64,000 nucleotides of DNA from Schistocephalus solidus (Eukaryota > Platyhelminthes > Cestoda > Diphyllobothriidea > Diphyllobothriidae): NCBI GenBank assembly GCA_017591395.1, contig WEDG01005155.1, forward strand, positions 1-64,000. Direction: 5' to 3'. The notes below the pieces were generated by a model. It saw nothing but the letters and a program-made list of their open reading frames with translations. It was not told the DNA's origin and made no database searches. Position numbers and translations under genes: made by a program. Below, in pieces: positions 12,585 to 25,046 of this stretch. Position 1 is the stretch's first letter, and each line of letters begins with the position of its first letter.

Positions 12585-15500
12585 AGTGTGGGGCTCACCG
12601 ATCTGCTTAAGGAACATGCATGTTCCGTTGTGCCCTGGAGCTCAGACTAGAGCCCTCGCAGGCGGTCGCATAGCGACAAGTAGCATATGATGGAATGAAA
12701 CCGACAAAGACAAGGGAGACCGGAATGGCCATTTCTGGCTTATTAGCCGTCATCAGCCAGTCATACCCAATCCCAAGTGTAGCACACCTGGGATTCGAAC
12801 CCGCAACCTTTGGTATTTGAGTCGAACGCTCTACCATTGAGCCACGGGCTCGTTGTTTTGTCGGTTGTGATCGGGAATATGATGATAGTGTGGGGCTCAC
12901 CGATCTGCTTAAGGAACATGCATGTTCCGTTGTGCCCTGGAGCTCAGACTAGAGCCCTCGCAGGCGGTCGCATAGCGACAAGTAGCATATGATGGAATGA
13001 AACCGACAAAGACAAGGGAGACCGGAATGGCCATTTCTGGCTTATTAGCCGTCATCAGCCAGTCATACCCAATCCCAAGTGTAGCACACCTGGGATTCGA
13101 ACCCGCAACCTTTGGTATTTGAGTCGAACGCTTTCTACCATTGAGCCACGGGCTCGTTGTTTTGTCGGTTGTGATCGGGAATATGATGATAGTGTGGGGC
13201 TCACCGATCTGCTTAAGGAACATGCATGTTCCGTTGTGCCCCTGAGCTCAGACTAGAGCCCTCGCAGGCGGTCGCATAGCGACAAGTAGCATATGATGGA
13301 ATGAAACCGACAAAGACAAGGGAGACCGGAATGGCCATTTCTGGCTTATTAGCCGTCATCAGCCAGTCATACCCAATCCCAAGTGTAGCACACCTGGGAT
13401 TCGAACCCGCAACCTTTGGTATTTGAGTCGAACGCTCTACCATTGAGCCACGGGCTCGTTGTTTTGTCGGTTGTGATCGGGAATATGATGATAGTGTGGG
13501 GCTCACCGATCTGCTTAAGGAACATGCATGTTCCGTTGTGCCCTGAGCTCAGACTAGAGCCCTCGCAGGCGGTCGCATAGCGACAAGTAGCATATGATGG
13601 AATGAAACCGACAAAGACAAGGGAGACCGGAATGGCCATTTCTGGCTTATTAGCCGTCATCAGCCAGTCATACCCAATCCCAAGTGTAGCACACCTGGGA
13701 TTCGAACCCGCAACCTTTGGTATTTGAGTCGAACGCTCTACCATTGAGCCACGGGCTCGTTGTTTTGTCGGTTGTGATCGGGAATATGATGATAGTGTGG
13801 GGCTCACCGATCTGCTTAAGGAACATGCATGTTCCGTTGTGCCCTGGAGCTCAGACTAGAGCCCTCGTAGGCCGTCGCATAGCGACAAGTAGCATATGAT
13901 GGAATGAAACCGACAAAGACAAGGGAGACCGGAATGGCCATTTCTGGCTTATTAGCCGTCATCAGCCAGTCATACCCAATCCCAAGTGTAGCACACCTGG
14001 GATTCGAACCCGCAACCTTTGGTATTTGAGTCGAACGCTCTACCATTGAGCCACGGGCTCGTTGTTTTGTCGGTTGTGATCGGGAATATGATGATAGTGT
14101 GGGCTCACCGATCTGCTTAAGGAACATGCATGTTCCGTTGTGCCCTGGAGCTCAGACTAGAGCCCTCGCAGGCGGTCGCATAGCGACAAGTAGCATATGA
14201 TGGAATGGAACCGACAAAGACAAGGGAGACCGGAATGGCCATTTCTGGCTTATTAGCCGTCATCAGCCAGTCATACCCAATCCCAAGTGTAGCACACCTG
14301 GGATTCGAACCCGCAACCTTTGGTATTTGAGTCGAACGCTTTCTACCATTGAGCCACGGGCTCGTTGTTTTGTCGGTTGTGATCGGGAATATGATGATAG
14401 TGTGGGGCTCACCGATCTCGTTAAGGAACATGCATGTTCCGTTGTGCCCTGGAGCTCAGACTAGAGCCCTCGCAGGCGGTCGCATAGCGACAAGTAGCAT
14501 ATGATGGAATGAAACCGACAAAGACAAGGGAGACCGGAATGGCCATTTCTGGCTTATTAGCCGTCATCAGCCAGTCATACCCAATCCCAAGTGTAGCACA
14601 CCTGGGATTCGAACCCGCAACCTTTGGTATTTGAGTCGAACGCTTTCTACCATTGAGCCACGGGCTCGTTGTTTTGTCGGTTGTGATCGGGAATATGATG
14701 ATAGTGTGGGCTCACCGATCTCGCTTAAGGAACATGCATGTTCCGTTGTGCCCTGGAGCTCAGACTAGAGCCCTCGCAGGCGGTCGCATAGCGACAAGTA
14801 GCATATGATGGAATGGAACCGACAAAGACAAGGGAGACCGGAATGGCCATTTCTGGCTTATTAGCCGTCATCAGCCAGTCATACCCAATCCCAAGTGTAG
14901 CACACCTGGGATTCGAACCCGCAACCTTTGGTATTTGAGTCGAACGTTTCACCATTGAGCCACGGGCTCGTTGTTTTGTCGGTTGTGATCGGGAATATGA
15001 TGATAGTGTGGGCTCACCGATCTGCTTAAGGAACATGCATGTTCCGTTGTGCCCCTGGAGCTCAGACTAGAGCCCTCGCAGGCGGTCGCATAGCGACAAG
15101 TAGCATATGATGGAATGGAACCGACAAAGACAAGGGAGACCGGAATGGCAATTTCTGGCTTATTGGCCATCATTCGCCAGTCATACCCAATCCCAAGTGT
15201 AGCACACCTGGGATTCGAACCCGCAACCTTTGGTATTTGAGTCGAACGTTTCTACCATTGAGCCACGGGCTCGTTGTTTTGTCGGTTGTGATCGGGAATA
15301 TGATGATAGTGTGGGGCTCACCGATCTGCTTAAGGAACATGCATGTTCCGTTGTGCCCTGGAGCTCAGACTAGAGCCCTCGCAGGCGGTCGCATAGCGAC
15401 AAGTAGCATATGATGGAATGGAACCGACAAAGACAAGGGAGACCGGAATGGCCATTTCTGGCTTATTAGCCGTCATCAGCCAGTCATACCCAATCCCAAG

Positions 15501-16714
15501 TGTAGCACACCTGGGATTCGAACCCGCAACCTTTGGTATTTGAGTCGAACGTTTCACCATTGAGCCACGGGCTCGTTGTTTTGTCGGTTGTGATCGGGAA
15601 TATGATGATAGTGTGGGGCTCACCGATCTGCTTAAGGAACATGCATGTTCCGTTGTGCCCTGGAGCTCAGACTAGAGCCCTCGCAGGCGGTCGCATAGCG
15701 ACAAGTAGCATATGATGGAATGGAACCGACAAAGACAAGGGAGACCGGAATGGCCATTTCTGGCTTATTAGCCGTCATCAGCCAGTCATACCCAATCCCA
15801 AGTGTAGCACACCTGGGATTCGAACCCGCAACCTTTGGTATTTGAGTCGAACGCTTTCTACCATTGAGCCACGGGCTCGTTGTTTTGTCGGTTGTGATCG
15901 GGAATATGATGATAGTGTGGGGCTCACCGATCTCGCTTAAGGAACATGCATGTTCCGTTGTGCCCTGGAGCTCAGACTAGAGCCCTCGCAGGCGGTCGCA
16001 TAGCGACAAGTAGCATATGATGGAATGGAACCGACAAAGACAAGGGAGACCGGAATGGCCATTTCTGGCTTATTAGCCGTCATCAGCCAGTCATACCCAA
16101 TCCCAAGTGTAGCACACCTGGGATTCGAACCCGCAACCTTTGGTATTTGAGTCGAACGCTTTCTACCATTGAGCCACGGGCTCGTTGTTTTGTCGGTTGT
16201 GATCGGGAATATGATGATAGTGTGGGCTCACCGATCTCGCTTAAGGAACATGCATGTTCCGTTGTGCCCTGAGCTCAGACTAGAGCTTCGCAGGCCGGTC
16301 GCATAGCGACAAGTAGCATATGATGGAATGGAACCGACAAAGACAAGGGAGACCGGAATGGCCATTTCTGGCTTATTAGCCGTCATCAGCCAGTCATACC
16401 CAATCCCAAGTGTAGCACACCTGGGATTCGAACCCGCAACCTTTGGTATTTGAGTCGAACGCTTTCTACCATTGAGCCACGGGCTCGTTGTTTTGTCGGT
16501 TGTGATCGGGAATATGATGATAGTGTGGGCTCACCGATCTGCTTAAGGAACATGCATGTTCCGTTGTGCCCTGGAGCTCAGACTAGAGCCCTCGCAGGCG
16601 GTCGCATAGCGACAAGTAGCATATGATGGAATGAAACCGACAAAGACAAGGGAGACCGGAATGGCCATTTCTGGCTTATTAGCCGTCATCAGCCAGTCAT
16701 ACCCAATCCCAAGT
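12582..16714 (-). repeat. tandem array of 14 SINE-derived units of about 303 bp
   Basis: Units begin (GATAGTGTGGG) at 12582, 12884, 13188, 13490, 13791, 14093, 14396, 14700, 15002, 15305, 15607, 15911, 16216 and 16519, so spacing is 301-305 bp. Copies are nearly identical. On the minus strand each unit is a tRNA-like head, then a SINE body (TGATGACGGCTAATAAGCCA), then a tail with a GGAACATGCATGTTCC palindrome. The last unit is cut off at 16714 before its head, giving 13 complete heads. The (TA)n tract borders the other side. Long frames on the minus strand here are by-products of the repeat. High similarity suggests recent amplification or ongoing homogenisation, provided the assembly is right. 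Confidence 0.95.
12781..16490 (-). promoter_or_regulatory. thirteen tRNA-like heads with Pol III A-box and B-box matches
   Basis: In each unit the head lies about 199-272 bases from the unit start (first at 12781-12852). On the minus strand it reads TGGCTCAATGGTAGAGCG (A-box match, D-arm) and GGTTCGAATCC (perfect B-box). Spacing is tRNA-like and the anticodon loop would read CTCAAAT, with U33 present. The anticodon stem and T-stem contain mismatches, so these are not functional tRNAs. They could serve as internal Pol III promoters. The D-arm varies: 4 heads have the intact GAGC pairing, 6 carry a 2-base insertion (heads 2, 6, 7, 11, 12, 13), and heads 8-10 carry GTTTCACC or GTTTCTACC variants on the + strand. 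Confidence 0.75.
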
Positions 16715-19369
16715 AGAATATTCCGGGACCGGTACGCGCAGCCAGCGCGCCTGATTGGCGCGTCAAGTTTTCTTTGGCAAAACTTTCGAGTTAAGACTAT
16801 TATCCTCTCACAGAAAACACGCACCAACGCGCAAACTTCGTCTATAAGAGCTGTTGACACAGAAATGTGCCTGAATATAAGGCAACCTTGATTTTTGCTA
16901 AAATGTGCACATATTTTGGTCGATAAAGTTACCACAAAACGTATTCCGCAAGAAGAGGACATTTTCCATAACGGGTTAGGCAAATAAGTAAAATTAATAA
17001 CGTTGTATATGCCCAAAACGATAATTTCAATTTTCCTCATCTCGTTTCAAGCATTTAAGTGCATAATGTATGCTGAAAGTGTGTTCGAATCACTTCAGTA
17101 CAAGATACCGTGCTTCCTATTGAAAGATTTCTAACAACAGTACTCGACATCTAACGGACTGTTTAGTGTTTTTTTCCACAGGAGCGTTAACAGGCTCCTT
17201 TTACAAAGTTGACAAACGTTTCTGACGATTATTTTACGTTAATTACCTTCTGGAAAACGTGCATGCGGAGTTTGGTAATATTTTTATTTAAAAGTACTCG
17301 AACCATAGGATTTTTTCCTGTATGCGCATACATGGTTCTGGGAACGCAGAAAGAGAACGGGATGGTGTGCACAGCTGACTTTAATATGTGCGGTCTTCCT
17401 TGGTGACTGCAGGACTCATCAACTGATTTTTATCGCGCCCGGTGTGTGGATTAATATGGCACCGTGTCTTCTAGACAGCATCATCTTGCAAACCCGACTA
17501 CTAAATCTCAAAGCCTGTCTAACTGTAGTTGAATTCTTGATTTGGCTCAAAGAAAAATGTTTCTTTTTGCGTGTCAACAGATGGTTGGCGTCAAGGTTTC
17601 ATCACACAACTCCAGGAGGTGCGTACCCTGTATGACCTTGACACCAAGGCGGTACAGCGTTGGCAACATGATGCGCAGTGACATGCGCCTGCGACATGCA
17701 TCTCGCTAAATTTGGTTGCAGCCTGCGAGACGAGTGCGCGACAAGAAGACTGCCAACCAAATTTATAGACGGTATCGAGTGTCCGACGCCGAAAGAGCTT
17801 TTAATCTTCTATGCTTGAGAGGTTTTCCTAAGATATCAAGCAGACTGGCAAGCATAACAACGATGAGCCAGTTCTTCAGACTGGCAGGCGGGAACGGAAT
17901 GCGCATTACGTCGTTCAGCAGCAACATGCATTTCGAGGAGGGAAGAGGGCAGCGCTAGAACTGCTCTCCTAGCAAACGTTTTCTAGTAGGGTCAAAGCAT
18001 TATTTAGCCTAGTCTGGAATAACAGCTCCAGGCAGAGCAAGTTAGTGCTAACTTATGTGGCAAGAACCTCGAAGGACTACCCTTTGGCTGCCACAAGCAC
18101 GGTTTTAAATATCCTTCTGATGTACTCTCAACAGTTCTTGTTAGCACCAAAAAGTTCGCTATCAGCTCCAATGCGGACCATGCAAATGTGAAGGAGCCCC
18201 TTTGAAAAGACCAGTGAGGTCTAAATATAACTTAATTTCTATGTGGTTATCTCACGTCTGAGTAGGTTAGGTGATACACTACAGGTATTGTGGTGGATCA
18301 CCGATGCTCCAGACAGTTGCTATGACAGCAAAGCAGGCTGACTACCACATGCTTTAAACCACCAGAACTCACATCCAGGTTCTAGAGTAAAAGCGGCATT
18401 AACCGATTTAGGAGCACTTGCCTAAGTATTATTTCATATAAGAGGTCCGTGTACACGACATTTATGAATTATGGTCGCTTGGGATGGTCATTTTGACTCA
18501 AAAACCTCAAAAGTCCCTACGTGAACCACTGGACATTTTTATAACAAGTTCTTCTTTCTCGCATTCACGTCTCTACATTAGAGGCACCCACCTCTCAACC
18601 GGAAATTACATGACAGCACATCCTTAAACAATCTAAAGGTTTTTAATGAAAAACATCTAGGGTCATGGTAAGGCGCAAAGCTGCTTTTGAGTTTGGCGAC
18701 ATCTGGCAGTCAGCAAAAGAATCCTACTCCTAAACAGACGAACGGGAATGGCCACTTTGTTCGTGATAAAATTACTTGCACGAAAGTGAGATCTCATGAC
18801 TTCATTCACTCAATTCTCCCTCGGTTTGATGGGTATAATGCAGTCAATTCGGCTGCATGTTAAACGGGCGCAGTGACTGAGATTTAACCTCGTGCCGTTT
18901 CTGCCGTACTGCTTTACCTTCCTCGCTCCGACAGATCTCATGAAATCCGACGACCGTATCCACGAAAACCAATTGTCACCGACCTAGGGCTGGAGTTACG
19001 GCGCCCAACATGCACCCAAGAGGAGACAAGACTAAAGGAACCTTTGGAAGATCATAGTGGTGACGTTATTGGGAGCAATTAATGTCACCAAGCACGGTTC
19101 TTCCATTCAGATGGCATGACTTCATTCAGTACGCGGATTTCATGCAGCTGCAGCAAGAAAAACTCTCGTTCAATCGACTTGGTCCAGAAATAGTGCTGTG
19201 CTTTCATGTTCCACCCCCCCCTCTGTCAGAGTCGCATATGCCGCGCATGAGTCAGTGGAGACATCTTGCACCACGCATATCAATGACAGGAAACGCCGGG
19301 AAATTAGCAGAAATTTCTGCTTACGTATACTGAAGTGGCTTATTATTGTCTACGAAAAGTTTCTTCCAC
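16715..19369. other. intronic DNA, no feature seen
   Basis: Unique-looking sequence after the satellite edge. Several frames of 60-80 codons show no recognisable motif. Confidence 0.5.
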
Positions 19370-19570
19370 AAGTCGATTCTCGATGACCGCCGGCGTTGAC
19401 TTCCGCGTGAAGTATGTTATGCTCATAGCGAACTTGCGCGGCATCTGCCACACTCTCTCCACCCTCATCCACTTAAGCCCAGTGGAAAGGCAGAGTTAGA
19501 ACGAATAGAGACGGTCGCCGACGCGGTGACTGACAAAACCAAATAGCCTATCTACGTGTGCCACACACGC
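19370..19570 (+). repeat. dispersed repeat, copy 2 of the four-copy family
   Basis: Contains ATAGCGAACTTGCGCGGCAT, a CTGCCACACTCTCTCC block and a CTACGTGTGCCACACAC end, matching the blocks near 9.7, 54.2 and 63.8 kb in order and orientation. Confidence 0.6.
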
Positions 19571-20524
19571 ATGGTCCGCGCACGATGGATCAGGAATTCA
19601 CCGAAAAAAACAAAGATGTGGATCAAATACCCGAATAAACGAGCGCACCATAGATGTCAGAGTAAGAAGGAGCCAGGACAACGTGCCTCCTTAGTCCACC
19701 AGTCAGCCACTCCGCCGAAACGGACACTGGGCAGACTGCGCGGTCTCAATTGAATTGTCGATTGGCAGCCTTTCAAGTCACGGCTTGTAGAGCACTGTGA
19801 TCGATTTTAGCGCTTCGGTTCTTTTATAGGGAAGATTATGCACTGAGAATTGATCTCACTCCCTCTTTATTCTCCTGTACTCCATGTACCAAACATAGCT
19901 GATGCCGGGCTGAGTATGTTTTAAGTGTTGAGATTAGAAGCTTACTAGGCAGTGGTTTGACATGATTTCGCGATCTGATTCGGATGACAACAAGATCTCT
20001 AAAGTGGACCATAGGGACTTTCAATTTTCCTCATATCCCTTATCTTTGGATGGCAAAAGTGCACCTGGGGAAAGACTGGGTGGTTGAGCATAGGAAGCGA
20101 GTTCAGCAATTCAATAACGGCATTTAGGATTATTCCAAAGGGCAGATCACAACGAGGCCAAAAAACAGGAAGGCTTCCAGTCAGGTTTCCAGACAAAAGG
20201 CCTGATAAGCAAGTTTCCTTGCAAACGGTTAGGTCGGTGTATATTGACTGTGCGGAAATTTGAAAGTTATTAGTAGCCTAGATGACAACATCAAGCACCT
20301 CTGTTACTCCCAGGGTAGTCGGGCATTCATTTTCAAGTCAAGAGAACCACGTCGGGATGCAACCTACTTTAAACCATCAACCAGCTGAGGTTCCAGTTAC
20401 TATTTAAGTAGGAATGCTAGGATTCATCCGAGTAAGAATTGCTTTTATGTCTCCCCTTCCCTAACCAAACATGAAAGCAGGGGCAGTTCTTGATACAGAT
20501 GACTTTTCGTTGAATACCAGGGAT

Positions 20525-20660
20525 CACCAGGTAGGATTAAGGATAGGGTAAGGGTTTAGTTCAGCTTAGAGTTAATACAAGTTTAGAGTTTCGTTGAGGG
20601 TAAAGGTTAGGTTTAGGATTATGATTGTTGTTGAAAACAGGTTTAGGGACGAGTGGCTAT
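20525..20660 (-). repeat. telomere-like degenerate repeat
   Basis: A run of GGGTAAGGGTTTAG, GTTTAGAGTT and GGTAAAGGTTAGG-like units, i.e. degenerate TTAGGG-type repeats read on the + strand. Part of the dispersed family described for 12110-12240. Confidence 0.55.
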
Positions 20661-20754
20661 TTACCCACAACCACCTCGATTGCGTGGGCAGCATGCCTAT
20701 CTCCGCATCCTGTCGAGGGGGAGAGGTATATGAACTGTTCCGACCATTTAAGTT

Positions 20755-20900
20755 TAATGTGGAGCGTTAGACTACTTCACGTTCAATAACAAAATAACCC
20801 GGGTTCAACTCGCAGGTCCCCCGAACGTGGAACTAGCTGGCTGACGACGGCAACTAAGCCAAAATCGTCATTTTTAGGCTTCTTTGTCCCTTTCCGTACT
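20755..20900 (+). mobile_element. SINE copy with type-B tRNA-like head, diverged
   Basis: A head with GAGCGTTAGACT and a B-box-like GGGTTCAACTC is followed by the common body: CTGGCTGACGACGGCAACTA, AGCC, then TTCTTTGTCCC. The body matches the satellite unit in order and direction but the head differs. Strongly diverged, so an old insertion. Confidence 0.65.
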
Positions 20901-22620
20901 TGTCTGCCTGTATCACGCGATTTCTTTGAAGGGTTATAGGATAAAACCCATTGAAGAATCGTGCCGTGGCCGTTAAGCTTCAAGCCAGTTAAACCAACCC
21001 ATCCTCAAATTAAATGAATACGGAGAAGTGTGAGTATCTTACTAGAGCGTATGGAAGTTTGGAGATAAGATGAACAGACAGGCGTTCGTGGTAGGTTGTG
21101 GGTATAGTTTGGTGATAGGTGGCGGAGATAAGGAAAGTTTGAGAGTTTCGGTTTCGGCTCCCCTGGTCGAGAGGATGGCAAAGCAGTGACAATCTACACA
21201 TTTGGATATGGATTATCAGCCATTGTTATAGTGTGGACACAGAGAGTCAGTGAATCATGCCCGCTGATCACTGTAGTGAGCGTCCAGTTCTTACCATGAC
21301 ATTACGTTTACTAGAAGTCCAAGTCTCGATGAAACCACGCTCCTGTTTGATGTTAGTCATGCTGATCACTTCAATACTGTCCCAAATGAAGCAGTGGTCA
21401 CAGACAAGAGGTCACGCCTGCGAATTCTCAGCTTGTGCTCGTATATCTGGGTCCCAACTTGTTGACTCATATCGTCAACGTAAACGCAAGAGCAATTGGC
21501 ACATGAAATTCAGTAAATAATATTAGTTTGCTGTTTTTTAAGCATGGGATCTTTCCCAAAGCATAATGATGTGTGCAGGAAGGACACCGGCTTATGCGCG
21601 GTTTAAATGCCAAACCGGTTGTTTTGTATCAGGATCGCCTCAAAAAGTCCTCCTATGCAGGGCAGAGGGTAAAATTCATGCAGCACCATTTCTCTATTAT
21701 TATTGAAGCCTTGTGATTGGTCTGGCCTGACAGAAAGTGTTTTCCACAGAACTAAGCGCGTATCCGTTGAACCGGAATAACCTATATAAATAAACCGGTT
21801 CTTTCTTGAACACATCCCTGCTGCGGAAGCCACTGGAAGCCACTTTAGGCACAGCTTCTTTCATGGGCCTTGGGGTGGTTGCTTTTGCAGATAATGTCTG
21901 CAGTGAGGCTATTCTGATGGATTTATGCAGCGGGTCCCGCCATCTCGCCCTTCGAAAATCGGGGGAAAATCTCCTATTGCTTCTTTACCGGTGAATCGCA
22001 ACGCTGGAAGGACGCCATTCACACTGGTGCAGTTGTCCAACTCCACAGTTCCTTAAAGCACTGAAAGTGCCATGTCTACGTAGCGGAGTTAACCTTTGTC
22101 CTGAAAACTGAAACAACATCCCCTTCTGGTCAGTGTAAGGTTTATTCGGCGATTCCCTTGTGCTGCCCTTAACCTGCTGATAATACTTATGATCGAGGTG
22201 ACAGTAGTTCTTAAGGCAGAGCTGAAGTTTGTCTATAATTGACTGCGTTGCAACGCCAACAGAATTGCCTGCAGGTGCCGGGCTACACTTTTAATTATCA
22301 GGTTATTTAGTATTGAGGGAAGCAGCGCAATGACCCTAAACTAAGACTTACTTTATGGCCTTGAGTCTTCTGAGCGAATGCCTAAACATTTCCGGAGCTG
22401 CAATGCACTTCAGCCGAATGAGTTCACTTATACTCTTGTTTATACCTACAGTCTGTTTTTTTGTTCATTGCATTATCAGCAAGTTTGGTGCAGGTTTCGC
22501 CGTCATTGAAGACTCGGCTTGCTGTTTGAAGTGATTAACTCTTGTCCATGGTGGTAGTTGCGCCAGATTTGACGGGAGCCACAACTTAACTGTCATTTGA
22601 ATTCTGGGATTATGACCTCT
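20901..22620. other. intronic DNA, no feature seen
   Basis: No recognisable gene or repeat in about 1.7 kb. Confidence 0.45.
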
Positions 22621-22621
22621 T

Positions 22622-22665
22622 TTTCTTCTTCTTCTTCTTCTTCTTCTTCTTCTTCTTCTTCTTCC
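22622..22665. repeat. (CTT)n microsatellite
   Basis: About 14 CTT/TTC trinucleotides without interruption; a polypyrimidine tract on the + strand. Confidence 0.95.
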
Positions 22666-23094
22666 TCAGTTGGTAAGATTTGCTGATGTGTTCTTTACCG
22701 GAAAGGATCAGCGGCGCAGTTACGTAAGTTCGCACCCATGGTTAGTAAACGAGACTTCATACTGGTTACGAAGTGCTGACCTGAGCGCTCATTACGATGG
22801 TCTGGGTGCACATCTCACTGATCTTCTGCGCCCACGTTATGACACCCGTTAATCCATATTCGACCATGTATAATCTGACCCATTCGTTGACCCACTCGGC
22901 GAACCATAACCGAAAATCACAAACCTCCCTCATACCTGGCCCACAACAATCCGTAGTTGTTTTGTGTAATCTCTATGCCCCAAAATATTCTAGTACGATG
23001 ATACCAGCTCCTACTATTCATTTCGTCCGGTGACTAATTGGCGTAAAAAGTTTGAAAATTCACGAAAAAACTCGATTTTCCCAACATTTATATG

Positions 23095-23290
23095 TTATAT
23101 AAATTATAAGAATAATTATCCACAAATCTATTGGTTTCATGAAACAAAATAGCTTTTTAATTAATGATGGATCTCGCAAACGGTAAACCACCTGTCATGC
23201 TGAACAGAGATGCGGGTAGATGAAGATAGTGCAGTTCCGAACTTATTCGGCCTTGATCCAGTTAATTATCTCAACCAGTGTTGTATCAGC
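23095..23290 (+). repeat. dispersed repeat fragment (family of 49.0-49.6 kb)
   Basis: Contains CACAAATCTATTGGTTTCATG and GATGCGGGTAGATGAAGATA, then a TTATTCGGCCTTGATCCAG-like block. These correspond in order to blocks of the duplicated repeat near 49 kb, with clear divergence. Confidence 0.55.
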
Positions 23291-23656
23291 CTGCCCACAG
23301 TTGGGTTGTCACACAAACTGCTATCATAGCTCGGCTGAGCTCAACCGGACAAGCATTTGCTGCTTCGTGCCCTCTAGCGCACAATCGAAGCTTGCTTGTT
23401 TTGGTGAACAAGGACAACTTCGGTTTCCTGAAGTGATTATAACCCCGTTTGTAGACCATCTGTGTCGTGTGCGTATGCGTATCTGTGCTTTCAGCTCTAG
23501 TTGGTGATTTGGACCAGGATTGACTAATTAAATGCAGAATAGGACTGAAGCATATTGTTTTAATGTGCCTGCGTCTCTTTCGCTACTTCGTGTAGTATAC
23601 ATATATGTGTGAAAATGGAGAGGTTTCTTAGGAAGAATCGAGATTTACTCGTGAAA

Positions 23657-23687
23657 TTTCGAGCTGATAACATCAACCCGTCGTCAG
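23657..23687 (-). ncRNA. hammerhead-ribozyme-like motif
   Basis: On the minus strand CTGACGA is followed by one base, an 8-bp stem (GGGTTGAT with ATCAGCTC, loop GTT) and GAAAT. CUGANGA, stem II, GAAA is the hammerhead catalytic core, and such motifs are known in the terminal repeats of Penelope-like elements. Stems I and III are not clear and the expected GUC cleavage site is not visible, so activity is uncertain. Confidence 0.5.
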
Positions 23688-23772
23688 ACAAAGGGAGAGA
23701 GTTAAAATGTCACGCCATACCGGTTGGATCGACAGTATAGACGGACCACAAGCACGTGAGAAAGTATGTCAT

Positions 23773-23774
23773 GT

Positions 23775-23802
<28 letters not shown>
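23773..23802. repeat. (TA)n microsatellite
   Basis: About 14 TA dinucleotides that end exactly where the inverted repeat of the Penelope-like element starts. Confidence 0.95.
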
Positions 23803-23805
<3 letters not shown>

Positions 23806-23917
23806 AAGACGAAATTCTTTGAAAAAAATAGAAACTTTAATGCGTAAATTTTCGAGACTGGTCCCCCAGCTCGTCGTCAGACTACGGGCAGTGTACAGGA
23901 ACAATTAATCAATTAAA
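23801..23917 (-). repeat. Penelope-like terminal repeat, left inverted arm with hammerhead core
   Basis: An arm of about 117 bp, nearly identical to the reverse complement of 25047-25162. On the minus strand it contains CTGACGA, then a stem II (GAG CTGG, loop GGGA, CCAG T CTC) and GAAA at 23849-23880. It sits at the 3' end of the element and in the same orientation, as expected for a Penelope terminal repeat. Confidence 0.8.
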
Positions 23918-24017
23918 AGTGTTAAACAAAGGATTCTGAGATCGGGCAAAATCCGAACCAATAGGCTTTGGGTGTATTTTGTCATCCCGTCGTGATTGGT
24001 TGTGCGCGCTTGAATTT

Positions 24018-25040
24018 TTATTTAACGATTTCGTATGTGGCATCCAAATCGATATGCCGGTTGATGCATGCCTCATCTGAGTGCATTGCTTCCAGGAATT
24101 CACGGCCTTTTCTGATTGGGCAGATGCCAAAAATCCGTGTTTTCTCCCATGCAAATTTATGTCCGGTTTCCAGTGTATGCATAGCCACTTGGGATAAATG
24201 GTCTCGTCTTCTAACTACCAACCGATGTTCGTGTAAGCGGGTTGAGACAGAATTCCCAGTTTGGCCACAATAAACGGCATTACAACTGGAACATGGAATT
24301 TTGTAGACAACACCTTTTTTTATCAAGGTAGCTAACCGTGTCCTTAGGGTGTACAAGCTGTAAGCGTAAAGTAGATGTAGGGTGGTGTGCTACTTGTATC
24401 TGGTGTTTTTTAAGCTGTCTTTCGACAATCTCAGATACATTTTTAATGTATGGGAGAGTTCGCCAGGTCATTGTTTTGGGTGCCTGGGTGGCCGTGTTGT
24501 TTGAAATACCTTTCTCTTTGGATTCTGGTCGCTTCAGACATCGATACACGAAGTCACGGGGGTATCCATTTTTAGAGAACAAGTTAAAGAGGTATTTCAT
24601 TTCTGCTCGATAACTTTCTTCATCAGAGCAGTGTGTTTTGGCTCGATTTAGGAGACTGTAGACAGAACTCCTTTTGTGAGAGATAGGATGATTACTCTCA
24701 AAGTGTAGGATGACCTCAGAATATGTTTCTTTGCGGTAAACTGAGGTGTGGAGTGATCCATCAGTTTTCCGATGTACGAGGACATCCAGAAATGGGAGTT
24801 GTCCATCAACTTCCATCTCGACCGTAAATTCAATTCCTGAAAATGTTGAGTTTAGATTTTTGTGGAGCAGGTCTAATAGTTCTTTCTTGACGATGACAAA
24901 TGTATCATCAACGTATCGCAACCACAATTTTGGTTTAACACCAGGGAGAGCTATCAATTCCAATTTCTGCATTACAGCTTCAGCCAGGAAGCCGGATATG
25001 GGCGACCCCATAGGGGCCCCTTTAATTTGTTGATAGCATT
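24018..25040 (-). pseudogene. Penelope-like retroelement: RT C-terminal half and GIY-YIG endonuclease
   Basis: Minus frame 25011-24280 (243 residues) starts at the GSPISG motif. It carries an intact YVDD box (residues 33-36), then QLPFLDVLV and ILHFESNH. A second frame, 24356-24018 (112 residues), carries the GIY-YIG-type nuclease: GVVYKIPC, then VYCGQTG, then TRLHEHR. The two overlap at LVHPKD/YTLRTRL and need one frameshift to be joined. The front half of the RT, including the first catalytic Asp, is missing; the reading frame is cut at YQQIKGAPMGS next to the right inverted repeat. The copy is better preserved than the one at 2.5-3.7 kb but cannot move on its own. It lies in intron 1, antisense to the docking-protein gene. 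Confidence 0.9.
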
Positions 25041-25046
25041 GGCCGG

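Noticed and set aside
12781..12852. tRNA gene in each satellite unit
   Set aside because: A-box and B-box are good, but the anticodon stem and T-stem have mismatches and the sequence continues into a SINE body, so this is a tRNA-derived SINE head.
12582..16714. CRISPR-like regular array
   Set aside because: Units of about 303 bp are repeated in full without unique spacers, in a eukaryotic intron.
12607..17040. Series of minus-strand frames of about 97-165 codons with shared peptide
   Set aside because: They are translations of the tandem SINE unit, interrupted by each indel; identical peptides recur because the DNA repeats.
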